This document shows positions 16,906-27,116 of a stretch of 64,000 bases of DNA, one piece after another. Positions within the stretch are counted from its first letter, which is position 1; each line of letters opens with the position of its first letter. This DNA comes from Alteromonas sp. KUL106 (GTDB taxonomy: Bacteria; Pseudomonadota; Gammaproteobacteria; Enterobacterales; Alteromonadaceae). The stretch lies in assembly GCF_009811415.1 (NCBI RefSeq), contig NZ_BLIG01000027.1:62001-126000 (forward strand), given 5' to 3'. Under the pieces are notes generated by a model. That model searched no databases, was not told the DNA's origin, and was given only the letters and a program-made list of their open reading frames with translations. The translations under genes and the position numbers were made by a program.

Positions 16906-18107
16906 AACGTAACCTCTGCTGAAATACCTACCATGTTTCTATCATAACCAATAGACTCTCGGTTACTGTCTCTATCTGCTAGCTGATAAAATAGTGAAAA
17001 AGATAAGTACCGACGAGCCTGGTAATTCAATGATGCCATGTAGTTCATGAATTCATCATCTCTATTTTCAAGAACTTCGTCGGTTAGCACGTATTCGTCG
17101 GTTGCGTGGGAAATTCTAATCGAAGAACTAAGGCGATCTAGCCAATCATGCTTCCAGGAAAACTCGTAACCTCTGTGCCTAATAAAGTTACCTTCACCGT
17201 TAGTCTCCCTAGTATCTGCGCTAGTTGAGAAACGGAATGTAGAATATGTGAGTGGCTGCCAATCGATACCGACTTCCCAATCTGTACCATAAAACGTGCT
17301 TCTTTCTAGCGCATCAAAGTCCTTTTCTTTATAACCAACTTTGGCAAAGCCTGTTGTAGCAGCAGTTGATTCCCATCTCAACCCTAGAAGAACCCTAATT
17401 TCATCACTGTCACGAGTCGCGATTCCTACTTGGTTGTCATATCTTACAAACGTTTGAGAAACATCGAGGAGTGCTGTGGTTGCTGAACCAATACGATAGC
17501 CAAATTCAGCGCCCACTAAATTCTTGACTCGATCGCGGATCAAGTAAGCCTGTTCTGTTCTGTCGTAATCAAGCGTTTCACGATTTGCTCTCAAGGTGAT
17601 CATGCCATCAGATGTGACAGCACCGTACATGTATTCGCCTCCAAGCACCGTGCTTATGTATCTATCTGGGCTTGTTATAGCAGTACCAAGGCCAAGAGAA
17701 AATCCAGTACCACGCTCTTCATGCCCATCTTCAAATTGGGCTATTGCATTAACTCGGTGCCTACTATTGAGTTCGAATTGCCCAGAAGCTTCTGCAAAAT
17801 GATCGGTATAATCATCGGCACTGCTTGAAAAGAACACGCCTCTCTCCAAGCGATAGCCCATTTGGACAGGATTCCCATCAATTTCTGTCGCGGCAATTAA
17901 CTCAGGTGAGAACATCGCGCGCCAACTGTAAATTTTCGGATTACCATCTCTGGCATAGGCAACATTATCCACATATGCCATCGACGATGAAAACGATGGA
18001 ATTAAATCGAATTGTCCAGCTTGAATTCGACCGGCCTCTTGGGCATATAGACTCGGAGCGGCGCAAATAACCGACAATGCTATGATGCTTTTGGTCCTTT
18101 TAAACAT
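16902..18107 (-). CDS. Outer-membrane beta-barrel protein of the EPS export system
   Basis: From the ATG at 18107 the protein has about 401 residues, a signal peptide (MFKRTKSIIALSVICAAPSLYAQ) and alternating amphipathic strands with many aromatic residues, ending in AEVTL. This fits an outer-membrane barrel such as the EpsL/VpsM-like pores paired with short Wza proteins. GGAAGGAA sits about six bases before this ATG. The frame continues to 18206 but adds a non-signal extension and has no ribosome site. It is the first gene of the export operon, so the promoter should lie between 18108 and about 18500. Confidence 0.78.
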   Translation of the reverse strand: MFKRTKSIIALSVICAAPSLYAQEAGRIQAGQFDLIPSFSSSMAYVDNVAYARDGNPKIYSWRAMFSPELIAATEIDGNPVQMGYRLERGVFFSSSADDYTDHFAEASGQFELNSRHRVNAIAQFEDGHEERGTGFSLGLGTAITSPDRYISTVLGGEYMYGAVTSDGMITLRANRETLDYDRTEQAYLIRDRVKNLVGAEFGYRIGSATTALLDVSQTFVRYDNQVGIATRDSDEIRVLLGLRWESTAATTGFAKVGYKEKDFDALERSTFYGTDWEVGIDWQPLTYSTFRFSTSADTRETNGEGNFIRHRGYEFSWKHDWLDRLSSSIRISHATDEYVLTDEVLENRDDEFMNYMASLNYQARRYLSFSLFYQLADRDSNRESIGYDRNMVGISAEVTL

Positions 18108-18795
18108 GTTTTTTCCTTCCTTCGATGACCTTGTGTGTAAAATTGCTGCGAACATGGATATATGGTTTTCTTCATATGCACTGAACGCGTTGTGCACGCG
18201 CCTCACTGACCGAGTGCATTCTTTACATTATTTTGTTAATTATTACCGAAACTTTAGAAAGCGACTTAATGCCAGCAATAGGTGTGCCGTTTTTAAATGT
18301 CTTTGCTGTAAATGCTGTAAAGCCCTCTGATTTGACGTCAGTCCCTATCGACGACTTCAAAGTGAATTCCTACTCGCCTCGTTAGTTGGCTCGCAATACA
18401 AGAAGATACCCATGTATTGTTTCAGCTATATGTCTACAATTTAAACTGTGTTATATGCTATCGCATTTGAGATATTAATGAAAAGCGATAGATATCTATT
18501 CTACTCGTTTTGCACCATATTAGTACGAAATAAATTAGATTTTGTAATAAAATTACAATATGAGACGAATATTGTTATTATATTAATCCGCGCTAACAAA
18601 AAAAGTGGGCGAGGAAGAATCAAATCTATCGATTATAACCCTCTTGAGGGTGTATCCAGGCTATCTGGGCACTATTTTTGCAGTAACATTTTAGTTGGAA
18701 ATTGTCTTTAATGTTTTCTACACATACGGATTGGCTTGCTTTATCGGCTAATAACATTCGCTACGGACATCATTTTTCACCTAGAGATCACCTAA
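18108..18795. promoter_or_regulatory. Large divergent EPS control region with two inverted repeats
   Basis: This 688-bp AT-rich gap separates the export operon (minus) from wcaJ (plus) and has no credible gene. Two structures stand out. One is a perfect repeat TTGTAAT-aaa-ATTACAA at 18542-18558. The other is ACCCTC-tt-GAGGGT at 18638-18651, about 145 bp before wcaJ. Either could bind a dimeric regulator, and the second could also be a short hairpin in the wcaJ leader. No cyclic-di-GMP riboswitch consensus or sigma-54 promoter was found. The assignment as a control region is inferred from position. Confidence 0.45.
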
Positions 18796-20250
18796 ATGGA
18801 CAATAGAGTAGAATCTAACAAAGTATTGAAGGCTCATCCGGTTGAGTCGAATACCAATGGCGGATTAGTAGTACGCAACCAGAGTGGTTTCTCAACCATA
18901 TACAGGCTGATTGACCTTTCGCTCGTCACCATTCTTTATTATTCGTCTGCTGCCTACTACGGCACACAAATAGATACCACGAGTCTTATTCTTCTTTTCT
19001 TGAACGTAATATGCTTTCAAATTTCGGCAGAAGGCGTAGAGCTTTACCGCTCTTGGCGTGGCCATCGAACCCCCGAAATGCTCCGCGCAGCAGCCATAAC
19101 ATGGGCACTAAGCATCTTGGGCACAATGACTATGGGCTATTTCTTTGTTCAGGAAATTAAAACGCCTCCACCGGCCATATTACTTTGGTTTGCATCGTCG
19201 TTCGTTGTCCTTATTGTTTGGCGGTTTGTAATGCGTAAATTTCTTTTCCGCATACGCAAAAGTGGTTTGAACTCTCGCCGCTCAATCATCATTGGCGCCA
19301 CCCAGCTAGGTGCAAATGTCGCACTTCAGATACAGCAGAATGAACATTTAGGGATTAAATTCAATGGCCTTTATGATGACCGTGAGCCAGAGCGACTGCC
19401 ACACGATATGCAAGGCGCAGTTTTAGGCAACATTGACGCTGCAATTGAGATGGCAAAGCGCAATGAGGTTGACTACATATATATCGCGCTGCCAATGAGC
19501 GCAGAGAACAGAATTCGCTCAATTTTAGAGCAATGTAGTGATACCACAGCGAATGTGTACGTTATTCCCAACTTCTTTATGTACAACCTACTAAACGCTC
19601 GCTGGCAGACTGTCGGCAATGTACAAGCACTTAGTGTTTACGATACGCCCTTTCAAGGCGCAAGCGATATTTTAAAGCGTTTTGAAGATATTGTTTTAAG
19701 CTCGCTGATACTTATGCTGATATCTATTCCTATGCTTTGCATAGCCGCGGCAGTGAAACTTACCTCAAAAGGGCCTGTTATATTTAAACAGAAGCGCTAT
19801 GGGCTAGATGGTAAACAAATCACCGTTTATAAATTCCGCTCTATGACCACGCAAGATAATGGCGCTGTCGTAAAACAGGCAACTAAAAACGATGCCCGTT
19901 TAACTAAGATTGGTGGTTTTTTAAGAAGAACCTCTTTAGACGAGCTTCCCCAGTTTATTAACGTTCTACAAGGGCGTATGTCGATTGTTGGCCCTCGCCC
20001 ACACGCAGTGGCACACAACGAGCAATATAGAAAGATAATCACCGGTTACATGTTACGCCACAAGGTTAAACCGGGTATCACAGGTTGGGCTCAGGTCAAC
20101 GGTTTACGCGGCGAAACCGAAACAGTGAATAAAATGGTGCAGCGCGTAGAGTATGACTTGGATTATATTCACCGATGGTCGGTGTGGTTCGATATCAAAA
20201 TCGTGTTCATGACAGTATTCAACGGGTTTATTAATAAAAACGCGTATTAG
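18796..20250 (+). CDS. wcaJ: Undecaprenyl-phosphate sugar-1-phosphate transferase (WcaJ type)
   Basis: The 484-residue protein has four N-terminal membrane helices, a Rossmann-like CoA-binding domain (SIIIGATQLGANVALQIQ), another membrane helix (about 300-322) and a C-terminal bacterial sugar transferase domain. The last has KFRSM, RRTSLDELPQFINVLQG and SIVGPRPHA, the phospholipid and nucleotide-sugar site. Such enzymes load the first sugar phosphate, commonly glucose-1-phosphate, onto undecaprenyl phosphate to start the EPS repeat. It is transcribed alone and ends before a strong terminator at 20274-20299. Confidence 0.92.
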   Translation: MDNRVESNKVLKAHPVESNTNGGLVVRNQSGFSTIYRLIDLSLVTILYYSSAAYYGTQIDTTSLILLFLNVICFQISAEGVELYRSWRGHRTPEMLRAAAITWALSILGTMTMGYFFVQEIKTPPPAILLWFASSFVVLIVWRFVMRKFLFRIRKSGLNSRRSIIIGATQLGANVALQIQQNEHLGIKFNGLYDDREPERLPHDMQGAVLGNIDAAIEMAKRNEVDYIYIALPMSAENRIRSILEQCSDTTANVYVIPNFFMYNLLNARWQTVGNVQALSVYDTPFQGASDILKRFEDIVLSSLILMLISIPMLCIAAAVKLTSKGPVIFKQKRYGLDGKQITVYKFRSMTTQDNGAVVKQATKNDARLTKIGGFLRRTSLDELPQFINVLQGRMSIVGPRPHAVAHNEQYRKIITGYMLRHKVKPGITGWAQVNGLRGETETVNKMVQRVEYDLDYIHRWSVWFDIKIVFMTVFNGFINKNAY

Positions 20251-20273
20251 ACAGTGTTGTGAAATCTGTAGAG

Positions 20274-20299
20274 AAGCGACGTGTTACGTCGCTTTTTTT
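20274..20299 (+). terminator. Rho-independent terminator of wcaJ
   Basis: A 9-bp perfect stem (AAGCGACGT, 20274-20282, with ACGTCGCTT, 20286-20294) closes a GTT loop and is followed by a T run to 20299. It lies 24 bp after the wcaJ stop. Confidence 0.9.
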
Positions 20300-20307
20300 A
20301 TGCCTGA

Positions 20308-20541
20308 ATATCTCTCGCTTTTATCTTAAATAGCAAAAACCGCTCGCTGCCTTTCAGTACTGCTCGCCTAACGGTTAACGCTGAGCAGGCAACAGAGAAC
20401 GAGTTCGTTTACTTCCTATAGTTGACGCAGCTCTCCGCAAAAATCCCTCTAGGACTTATAGAGGTGCAATCTGGAGCTTACTTAGGCGAAGATGACATAG
20501 TAAGATTTTCAGACCGCTACGGCCGCGTAGAGAAGAAATAA
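20308..20541 (+). pseudogene. Remnant of an unidentified gene (3' end)
   Basis: One frame reads without stop from 20308 to 20418, hits a TAG at 20419, and continues through a protein-like segment ([20 protein letters not shown]) to TAA at 20539-20541. No start codon with a ribosome site is present. A strong terminator begins 30 bp after the TAA, as expected at the end of a real gene. I read this as the decayed C-terminal end of a lost gene. The family is not recognisable to me, and chance coding cannot be excluded. Confidence 0.4.
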
Positions 20542-20570
20542 AAGCACTACGCACCAAGGTAATTGAATAT

Positions 20571-20597
20571 AAGCAGAGCTCTGGCTCTGCTTTTTTG
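20571..20597 (+). terminator. Rho-independent terminator after the gene remnant
   Basis: AAGCAGAG (20571-20578) pairs with CTCTGCTT (20585-20592) around a six-base loop, followed by a T run. No intact plus-strand gene lies just upstream, so it probably belonged to the degraded gene at 20308-20541. Confidence 0.8.
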
Positions 20598-20615
20598 TAT
20601 CTAAACCCAGAAACG

Positions 20616-20645
20616 AAAAAAGGCGAGCATCCTGCTCGCCTTTTT
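20616..20645 (-). terminator. Terminator of the infC-rpmI-rplT operon
   Basis: A 13-bp arm rich in GC (AAAAAGGCGAGCA, 20617-20629) pairs with TGCTCGCCTTTTT (20633-20645) around TCC. It can act in both directions. It lies about 30 bp beyond the rplT stop. Confidence 0.9.
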
Positions 20646-20676
20646 CCGAAAGAACTTAAACTTAATTAGTTAATAA

Positions 20677-21036
<360 letters not shown>

Positions 21037-21051
21037 TCAGTCTCCTAAGTC

Positions 21052-21249
21052 TTATACGTAAGGCAACATGCGCTGAACCAATTTGGTATCAGAGTCATGA
21101 ACCAGTTTTTTGCCACGAAGGTGACGTTTACGCTTAGAGCTCTTCTTAGTCAAAATGTGACGTAAGTGAGACTGTTTGCTTTTAAAGCGGCCAGAACCCG
21201 TTTTCTTGAAACGCTTGGCGGCACCGCTTACAGTTTTCATTTTAGGCAT
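21052..21249 (-). CDS. rpmI: 50S ribosomal protein L35
   Basis: This 65-residue basic protein ([23 protein letters not shown]) is a standard L35. It lies between infC and rplT in the conserved gene order. The 117-bp gap separating it from infC is where the L20 translational operator sits in E. coli. I did not find an obvious counterpart pseudoknot by eye. Confidence 0.98.
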   Translation of the reverse strand: MPKMKTVSGAAKRFKKTGSGRFKSKQSHLRHILTKKSSKRKRHLRGKKLVHDSDTKLVQRMLPYV

Positions 21250-21366
21250 TGCTAAAACTCCGCATTGTTAATATCGGTATTTATTGTGTTGCAGTCACGT
21301 CATACCGGTTAATGTTTAGCAGCAAGGTGTTTAAGGGTGCAGATTCCTTAAAACTTTAGACCGTTA

Positions 21367-21906
21367 CTACTTCTTATTTGGGGCTAGCACCATGATCATC
21401 TGACGGCCTTCCACACGACGTGGGAAAGACTCGCATGTAGCGACTTCTTCCAAATCCGTTTTAACACGGTTTAGTAGGTCGATACCGATGTCTTGGTGCG
21501 CCATTTCACGTCCGCGGAAACGGATCGTAACTTTGGCTTTATCACCACCTTCAAGAAAGCGACGCAGGTTGCGCAGTTTGACCTGGTAATCGCCTTCATC
21601 AGTGCCAGGGCGAAATTTAATCTCCTTGACCTGAATTTGCTTCTGTTTTTTCTTCTGCTCTTTTTGAGCTTTACTTTTTTCGAAGAGGAATTTGCCATAG
21701 TCCATAACTTTACAGACTGGCGGCTCGGCATTCGGACTGATTTCTACTAGATCTAGGCTCGCTTCTTCAGCGGCACGCGTAGCATCTGCTAGCGAAACCA
21801 CACCAACCTGTTCACCGTCTTTGCCAATTAATCTTACTTCTCTGGCTTTAATCTCATCGTTAATGCGGGCTTTGTCGCCCTGAGCCTTATTGTTAGCGCC
21901 TTTAAT
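21367..21906 (-). CDS. infC: Translation initiation factor IF-3 (AUU start)
   Basis: The full protein is 179 residues. It starts at ATT (21906-21904), preceded by TGGAGGA about seven bases upstream, and begins (M)[21 protein letters not shown] reading limited to ATG/GTG starts would begin at residue 36 and lose the N-domain. The downstream part has the conserved [20 protein letters not shown] and the C-domain ending [16 protein letters not shown]-3 binds the 30S subunit and rejects non-standard start codons. Its own rare AUU start allows autoregulation, as known in E. coli. Confidence 0.96.
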   Translation of the reverse strand: MKGANNKAQGDKARINDEIKAREVRLIGKDGEQVGVVSLADATRAAEEASLDLVEISPNAEPPVCKVMDYGKFLFEKSKAQKEQKKKQKQIQVKEIKFRPGTDEGDYQVKLRNLRRFLEGGDKAKVTIRFRGREMAHQDIGIDLLNRVKTDLEEVATCESFPRRVEGRQMIMVLAPNKK

Positions 21907-21919
21907 GTGCTATTCCTCC
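21904..21919 (-). promoter_or_regulatory. infC ribosome site with AUU initiation codon
   Basis: On the minus strand GGAGGA precedes ATT by about seven bases. The strong ribosome site plus a rare start is the hallmark of IF-3 autoregulation, and it sets the true infC start. Confidence 0.85.
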
Positions 21920-22019
21920 AAACATTTAATTCTTTTGCCTGCTTTTGGGTGATTCTTGTGAATCGGAAAATAGGACCAAAAGCAGACACCTTGTTGTGCA
22001 TTATACACAAATTGCTCAA

Positions 22020-23936
22020 CTATTTAATTGTCTTTTCTACAACTTCTTGTTGAGCCATGGCAATAAAGTCTTCCAGGCGCATTTTGCCTAGGTCGTCACC
22101 GCGGCGAGAACGCACTGCTACCTCACCCGCTTCCATTTCTTTATCGCCTACAACCAGCATATATGGAATACGCTTCAATGTGTGCTCGCGGATTTTAAAG
22201 CCGATCTTCTCATTTCGCAAGTCAGACTTTGCTCTAAACCCTAAATCGTGCAGTTTTTTTACACAATCTGATGCATATTCAGCTTGTTTGTCAGTAATGT
22301 TCATTACTACAACCTGCTGAGGCGCCAACCAAAGTGGGAAGAACCCTGCGAATTCTTCGGTTAAAATACCGATGAAACGCTCAAGAGAACCTAAGATAGC
22401 ACGGTGAATCATTACCGGTACTTTGCGTTCACCGTCTTCAGCCACATACGTTGACCCCAAACGGCCTGGCATTGAGAAATCAAGCTGTACCGTTCCGCAC
22501 TGCCAAGCGCGATCTAGGCAGTCGTGCAGGGTAAATTCAATTTTAGGGCCGTAGAACGCACCTTCACCGGGTTGATAATCGAATTCAATATTATTGGCTT
22601 TAAGTGCATCCGCAAGAGCAGCTTCTGATTTGTCCCAAATCTCGTCAGCACCTACACGCTTTTCTGGGCGAGTAGACAACTTAACCTTGATGTTTTCGAA
22701 ACCAAATGCAGCGTATGTCTCATACACCATTTTAATACAGCCACTTACCTCATCTAGGATCTGTTCTTCTGTACAAAAAATATGAGCATCGTCTTGGGTA
22801 AAACCACGAACACGCATAAGACCGTGAAGCGCACCCGATGGTTCGTTGCGGTGACAGCAGCCAAACTCAGCCATACGAAGCGGCAGGTCGCGGTACGACT
22901 TCAAACCTTGGTTGAATATTTGTACGTGGCCCGGACAGTTCATTGGCTTAACCGCATATTCACGCTTTTCAGACTCGGTGGTGAACATGTTTTCAGCGTA
23001 CTTGTCCCAGTGACCTGATTTTTCCCACAGCGAGCGGTCCATCATTAATGGGCCTTTTACTTCGTCGTAGCCATATTCACGCAGCTTTTTACGCACGTAG
23101 CTTTCTAGCTCGGTGTAAATTGACCAGCCATCGTTGTGCCAAAACACCATGCCAGGCGCTTCTTCTTGCCAATGGAACAGATTAAGCGCTTTACCGATTT
23201 TACGGTGGTCACGCTTCTCAGCTTCTTCTAAGCGCTGTAGGTAAGAATTGAGCTGCTTCTTGTCAGCCCACGCTGTGCCGTAGATACGCTGTAGCATTTT
23301 GTTGTCGCTGTCGCCACGCCAGTATGCGCCTGCTACCTTCATCAGTTTGAAATGATGGCAGAACTTCATGTTGGGCACGTGCGGGCCACGACACATATCG
23401 GTGTATTCTTCGTGATGATAAAGCGCTGGGCGGTCGTCCTTACTGATGTTTTCATCAAGGATTTCCATTTTGTAGCTTTCGCCGCGCGCTTCAAACGCGT
23501 CGCGAGCGTCTTGCCAGCTCACTTTATTCTTAACCACGTTGTAATTGGTTTTCGCCAATTCAAGCATACGCTTTTCTAATTTGGCTAAATCTTCCTGGGT
23601 CAGGCTTTCTTCCATATCAACGTCGTAATAGAAACCGTTGTCGATTACTGGGCCGATAGCCATTTTGGTGTTAGGCCAAAGTTGTTTGATAGCGTGGCCT
23701 AACAAGTGCGCGCAACTATGACGAAGAATTTCTAAACCTTCATCGTCTTTTGCAGTAATAATTTGAAGTTGTGCGTCTGCGTCAATCATATCAACGGCGT
23801 CAACCAGCTCACCGTTTACTTTTCCTGCAATGGTTGCTTTGGCTAAACCAGGGCCAATATCGTTTGCAACATCTAGTACAGAAACAGCGTTATCGAAAGC
23901 GCGTTGGCTTCCATCAGGAAGGGTAATTACAGGCAT
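22020..23936 (-). CDS. thrS: Threonyl-tRNA synthetase
   Basis: The 638-residue class II synthetase starts at ATG 23936 ([20 protein letters not shown], the TGS domain) with AAGGAATTAAA as ribosome site. The frame open to 24014 is an unsupported extension. The editing domain has the [10 protein letters not shown] motif. The catalytic core includes PMNCPGH and [14 protein letters not shown], and the C-terminal anticodon-binding domain follows. It charges tRNA-Thr and edits serine mischarging. It precedes infC by about 110 bp in the usual thrS-infC-rpmI-rplT order. Confidence 0.98.
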   Translation of the reverse strand: MPVITLPDGSQRAFDNAVSVLDVANDIGPGLAKATIAGKVNGELVDAVDMIDADAQLQIITAKDDEGLEILRHSCAHLLGHAIKQLWPNTKMAIGPVIDNGFYYDVDMEESLTQEDLAKLEKRMLELAKTNYNVVKNKVSWQDARDAFEARGESYKMEILDENISKDDRPALYHHEEYTDMCRGPHVPNMKFCHHFKLMKVAGAYWRGDSDNKMLQRIYGTAWADKKQLNSYLQRLEEAEKRDHRKIGKALNLFHWQEEAPGMVFWHNDGWSIYTELESYVRKKLREYGYDEVKGPLMMDRSLWEKSGHWDKYAENMFTTESEKREYAVKPMNCPGHVQIFNQGLKSYRDLPLRMAEFGCCHRNEPSGALHGLMRVRGFTQDDAHIFCTEEQILDEVSGCIKMVYETYAAFGFENIKVKLSTRPEKRVGADEIWDKSEAALADALKANNIEFDYQPGEGAFYGPKIEFTLHDCLDRAWQCGTVQLDFSMPGRLGSTYVAEDGERKVPVMIHRAILGSLERFIGILTEEFAGFFPLWLAPQQVVVMNITDKQAEYASDCVKKLHDLGFRAKSDLRNEKIGFKIREHTLKRIPYMLVVGDKEMEAGEVAVRSRRGDDLGKMRLEDFIAMAQQEVVEKTIK

Positions 23937-24315
23937 TTTAATTCCTTTACAGTGGTGACGCCTACTCTGCGCCACATGCATTTTTTTGAAAAATTTAATC
24001 GTGCGCAATGGCACTCGTACATTGCTCTTAGCAAAAGCAAGAGGTGGATTATAACTAGTGAACGGACAACTTCAATCATCGAAACACATTCTTCGCCAAA
24101 TAATGGCGGTTAGCGTTTAAAAATGAATAATTTGATTTCGTATTTGTGCATTTATCGATTTCTTATTCCATAATTCAGATAAATGCGATAAGCCTTTCTG
24201 ACGCTATGCTTATTTGATGCTTTTTTTTGTATTTGTTGATATCAGAAAACACTGAGTCGCAGACAATGGGAAACAGACGTCATTTTTTAAAAACGAAGAC
24301 TACAGAGCCTTGTAT
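23937..24315. other. Divergent intergenic region between thrS and fructosamine kinase
   Basis: About 380 bp should contain the thrS leader and promoters for both sides. I see one 9-bp inverted repeat, GCATTTATC (24148-24156) with GATAAATGC (24178-24186), 21 bp apart. I find no attenuator with a T run and no clear thrS operator by eye. Confidence 0.4.
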
Positions 24316-25200
24316 ATGTGGCATTTTATTAGCGAGCATATTTCAAATGAGACGCAGCAGTTTTTTAGCTGCCAGAAGGCGGAGCGCGTTAGCGGCGGTG
24401 ATACTCACGAAAGCTTTGTTATAAAAGACAGTAAACACCGCTATTTCGTTAAGACAAGGCGCTACGACGATACGCAGCAACTGTTCCTTGAAGCTGAAGG
24501 GCTAGGCGCAATAGCGAACGCACAAATCATTGCCACCCCGCGCGTTATTTGTCACGGTATTACCACTAACGGTACACCGAATATGGAATATTTGGTGCTC
24601 TCTCACATTCGCTTTATCGAACCAAGCGCCCAGAACTATTTTGTTTTAGGTCAGCAATTAGCTTCCCTTCACGCCCTTAACGCTTATACGAGCTATGGGT
24701 GGCCTCATGATAATTATATTGGTGCGAACGTACAAACCAACGGTCGTATGGCCTCATGGGCAGATTTTTTCGCTGAAAAGCGTATTGGCAGTATGCTGGA
24801 ACGGCTAGCTACCGCGGGACTATGGAGTAAGAAAGACGGCAACATCGACGAAATTGTTACGCATATTCGGCACCTGCTTAGCCTGCATCAACCTCACCCA
24901 TCACTCTTGCACGGCGATTTATGGGCTGGAAATGCGGGTTTTAACAGTAAAGGGCCCGTTTTATTTGACCCAGCGGTTTATGTCGGGGATGGAGAAACCG
25001 ATCTTGCCATGGCAGAGCTCTTCGGTGGCTTTCCCCAACCTTTCTTTGATGGCTACCATGAACACACACCGATAGAAAAAAATTACGCATTAAGAAAACC
25101 AATCTACCAGCTTTACCATATTTTAAATCACGGGTTATTATTCGGCGCGCATTACATTGTCCAAGCAAAACAGATTATAGAGGACATCTACAGGGGCTAA
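24316..25200 (+). CDS. Fructosamine kinase family protein
   Basis: This protein of about 294 residues has the aminoglycoside phosphotransferase-like fold of the FN3K family. It shows a Gly-rich start (ERVSGGDTHESFVI), the catalytic loop LLHGDLWAGNAGF and metal-binding LFDPAVYVGDGETDLAMAELFGGF. The family phosphorylates ketoamines on glycated proteins or small molecules, allowing deglycation. I prefer the ATG at 24316 (MWHFISEH) over the TTG two codons earlier. It is a single gene 49 bp upstream of a reductase gene that may be co-transcribed. Confidence 0.88.
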   Translation: MWHFISEHISNETQQFFSCQKAERVSGGDTHESFVIKDSKHRYFVKTRRYDDTQQLFLEAEGLGAIANAQIIATPRVICHGITTNGTPNMEYLVLSHIRFIEPSAQNYFVLGQQLASLHALNAYTSYGWPHDNYIGANVQTNGRMASWADFFAEKRIGSMLERLATAGLWSKKDGNIDEIVTHIRHLLSLHQPHPSLLHGDLWAGNAGFNSKGPVLFDPAVYVGDGETDLAMAELFGGFPQPFFDGYHEHTPIEKNYALRKPIYQLYHILNHGLLFGAHYIVQAKQIIEDIYRG

Positions 25201-25249
25201 GTCTCTGTAGAAACGCCAAACTCAAGATTTAAAATAGAGAGCATTTTTA

Positions 25250-26002
25250 ATGATGACAGACTCAGGCCCTGTTGCACTCATTACTGGGGCAGCGAAGCGT
25301 ATTGGTGCCGCTATGGCAACGCGGTTACACAGCGAAGGCTATCGCGTAATCATCCACTATGGTCAATCAGAAAGTGACGCTTATGCACTTGTAGAAAGAC
25401 TCAATAGCGCCCGTCCTGACTCTGCAACTTGTTTACAGGCTAACTTATGCAATAGCGAAGAGGTAAAGGCACTGAGCGCTAATGCGGTGAATGTGTGGGG
25501 ACAGCTAAATGTGCTTGTTAATAATGCGTCAAGTTTTTACCCTACTCCGGTTGGCAATATCTCTGAAGACGACTGGCAATCGTTAGTTGGCAGTAACGTT
25601 AAGGGGCCTTTGTTTTTATCTCAGGCTCTTGCCCCTGCGCTTAAACAATCAAAAGGCTGCATTGTCAACATGGTAGACATGCACATTGAACGCCCCTTGC
25701 CTAAACACAGCGTTTATTTGCTGGCAAAGTCAGGTCTTGCTTCACTTACACAATCGCTCGCCATCGATTTAGCGCCTGACATTCGCGTTAATGGCATAGG
25801 CCCTGGCGCCATCCTATGGCCAGAGCGAGAAATGGAAAACGAAGAGAAAAACACATTGTTGTCGAGTATTCCACTAGGCGAGTTAGGTAAGCCTGACGAT
25901 ATTGCTCAAACCCTGTCATTTTTGGTTTCAGCGTCTTACGTCACAGGACAGATTATTTTTGTTGACGGTGGACGAAGTCTCTATACAGGCGCGTCTGCAT
26001 GA
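25250..26002 (+). CDS. Short-chain dehydrogenase, pteridine reductase type
   Basis: The 250-residue SDR has the NADP-binding TGAAKRIGAAM, NNASSFYPT and the catalytic Y-x3-K in YLLAKSG, preceded by VDMHIERP. The TGAAKRIG motif with arginine, and the linkage to a DUF3080 lipoprotein, fit the FolM/pteridine reductase group, which reduces dihydromonapterin or dihydrofolate. It overlaps the next gene by 4 bp (ATGA). The substrate is inferred from family resemblance. Confidence 0.82.
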   Translation: MMTDSGPVALITGAAKRIGAAMATRLHSEGYRVIIHYGQSESDAYALVERLNSARPDSATCLQANLCNSEEVKALSANAVNVWGQLNVLVNNASSFYPTPVGNISEDDWQSLVGSNVKGPLFLSQALAPALKQSKGCIVNMVDMHIERPLPKHSVYLLAKSGLASLTQSLAIDLAPDIRVNGIGPGAILWPEREMENEEKNTLLSSIPLGELGKPDDIAQTLSFLVSASYVTGQIIFVDGGRSLYTGASA

Positions 26003-27072
26003 ATGGCTTAATGAAAAACAAAGCTTGCCGCTGGAGTGTAATGACTCTCATCGTGCTTTCAGTGATGGGCTGTGTTGGGGGCAATACGGTTAAACACAGT
26101 CTGGAAGACTATGCAGAGCGTCTTTCGCGGGTACTCGACATGTCACTTCCTGCCTCATTCGAAGATGGAGTGGTATCGCCACTCCCTAAGCTAACCGACG
26201 CCGCCACACTGAAGCATAACATTGAAGGAATTAGCATTAATTTGCGTGAATTCTACGCGCTGCAAGATTGTGAGTTAGGAACGGTAGTGGCAGAGCGAAA
26301 TACATCGTTAGGCAAAAGCCAACTCCCTTCCCAACGGTTAGTGCATGAGAGTAAATTGCTTAGTGTACTGAAAGAGTGTGAAACAGCACTGAAAAAACAG
26401 GAAAACAAGGCCAACACGCAACTTGCTAATACGATAGGGTTGTGGCGGGAGCAGAAAACCCTTGATTACGCCAAAACCTGGGGAAATGTAATACAAGGGA
26501 GCCAAGAATTGCGGTTAGCCCTTAATACGCCCGAGCGCGTGTTTTCTGTTGAGAATAACAAAGACGCGTTATCAAGCATAAACGCACTGTTTTATCTAAC
26601 GTCGCTACACAATGCAGATACCCTGAAAAGTCCAATCGATAGCAGTGAACTCGAGGAACAGCTACAAATAATTCGCTCTGCCCGTTTACCGGCTACGCTA
26701 TGGCAAACCCAGCAGACGCTGACCTTTGCTTTGTCTGAACTTACCCCGATGCTTCGCGCCCGGCTTTCCGCTGTCAGCTGCCCAAATGGTAGAGCCAGTG
26801 ATCAAGCAGAGATCCTTCGCAATGTGTTTTATCTCTTTTTTATTGAACAAATTCAGCCTGTTGGCAGCTTAGTTAATCAATACCACTACAAGCTAATGCC
26901 CCTGTGGGAAGCTTGGCTTAATGACCCTTCGCTGCATAACGACCTAAAAGACTACATTAAATCGCAAGCCCAAGATGGCTTTGATCAATACAGTGAAGCA
27001 ATGCAAGCACACGTGAATCTATGGCAAACCTTTTTAGGCCGTTGTAATTTATCACCTGTCGCACCCGGCTAA
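25999..27072 (+). CDS. DUF3080-family lipoprotein
   Basis: The 357-residue protein has a lipoprotein signal with lipobox VMGC near residue 25. The mature part is helix-rich with several ALN/QTL segments and no catalytic motif I can identify. The overall pattern matches DUF3080 proteins of Alteromonadales, whose function is unknown. It is translationally coupled to the pteridine reductase (ATGA overlap). It probably sits in the outer membrane facing the periplasm. Confidence 0.75.
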   Translation: MNGLMKNKACRWSVMTLIVLSVMGCVGGNTVKHSLEDYAERLSRVLDMSLPASFEDGVVSPLPKLTDAATLKHNIEGISINLREFYALQDCELGTVVAERNTSLGKSQLPSQRLVHESKLLSVLKECETALKKQENKANTQLANTIGLWREQKTLDYAKTWGNVIQGSQELRLALNTPERVFSVENNKDALSSINALFYLTSLHNADTLKSPIDSSELEEQLQIIRSARLPATLWQTQQTLTFALSELTPMLRARLSAVSCPNGRASDQAEILRNVFYLFFIEQIQPVGSLVNQYHYKLMPLWEAWLNDPSLHNDLKDYIKSQAQDGFDQYSEAMQAHVNLWQTFLGRCNLSPVAPG

Positions 27073-27116
27073 TACAACGGCTGCTTTTAATACCAATCCG
27101 CAAAAACCGCTATCGC

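Noticed and set aside
18448..18711. 87-codon plus-strand frame before wcaJ
   Set aside because: It is AT-rich with no ribosome site, no conserved pattern and an intergenic repeat inside. It looks random.
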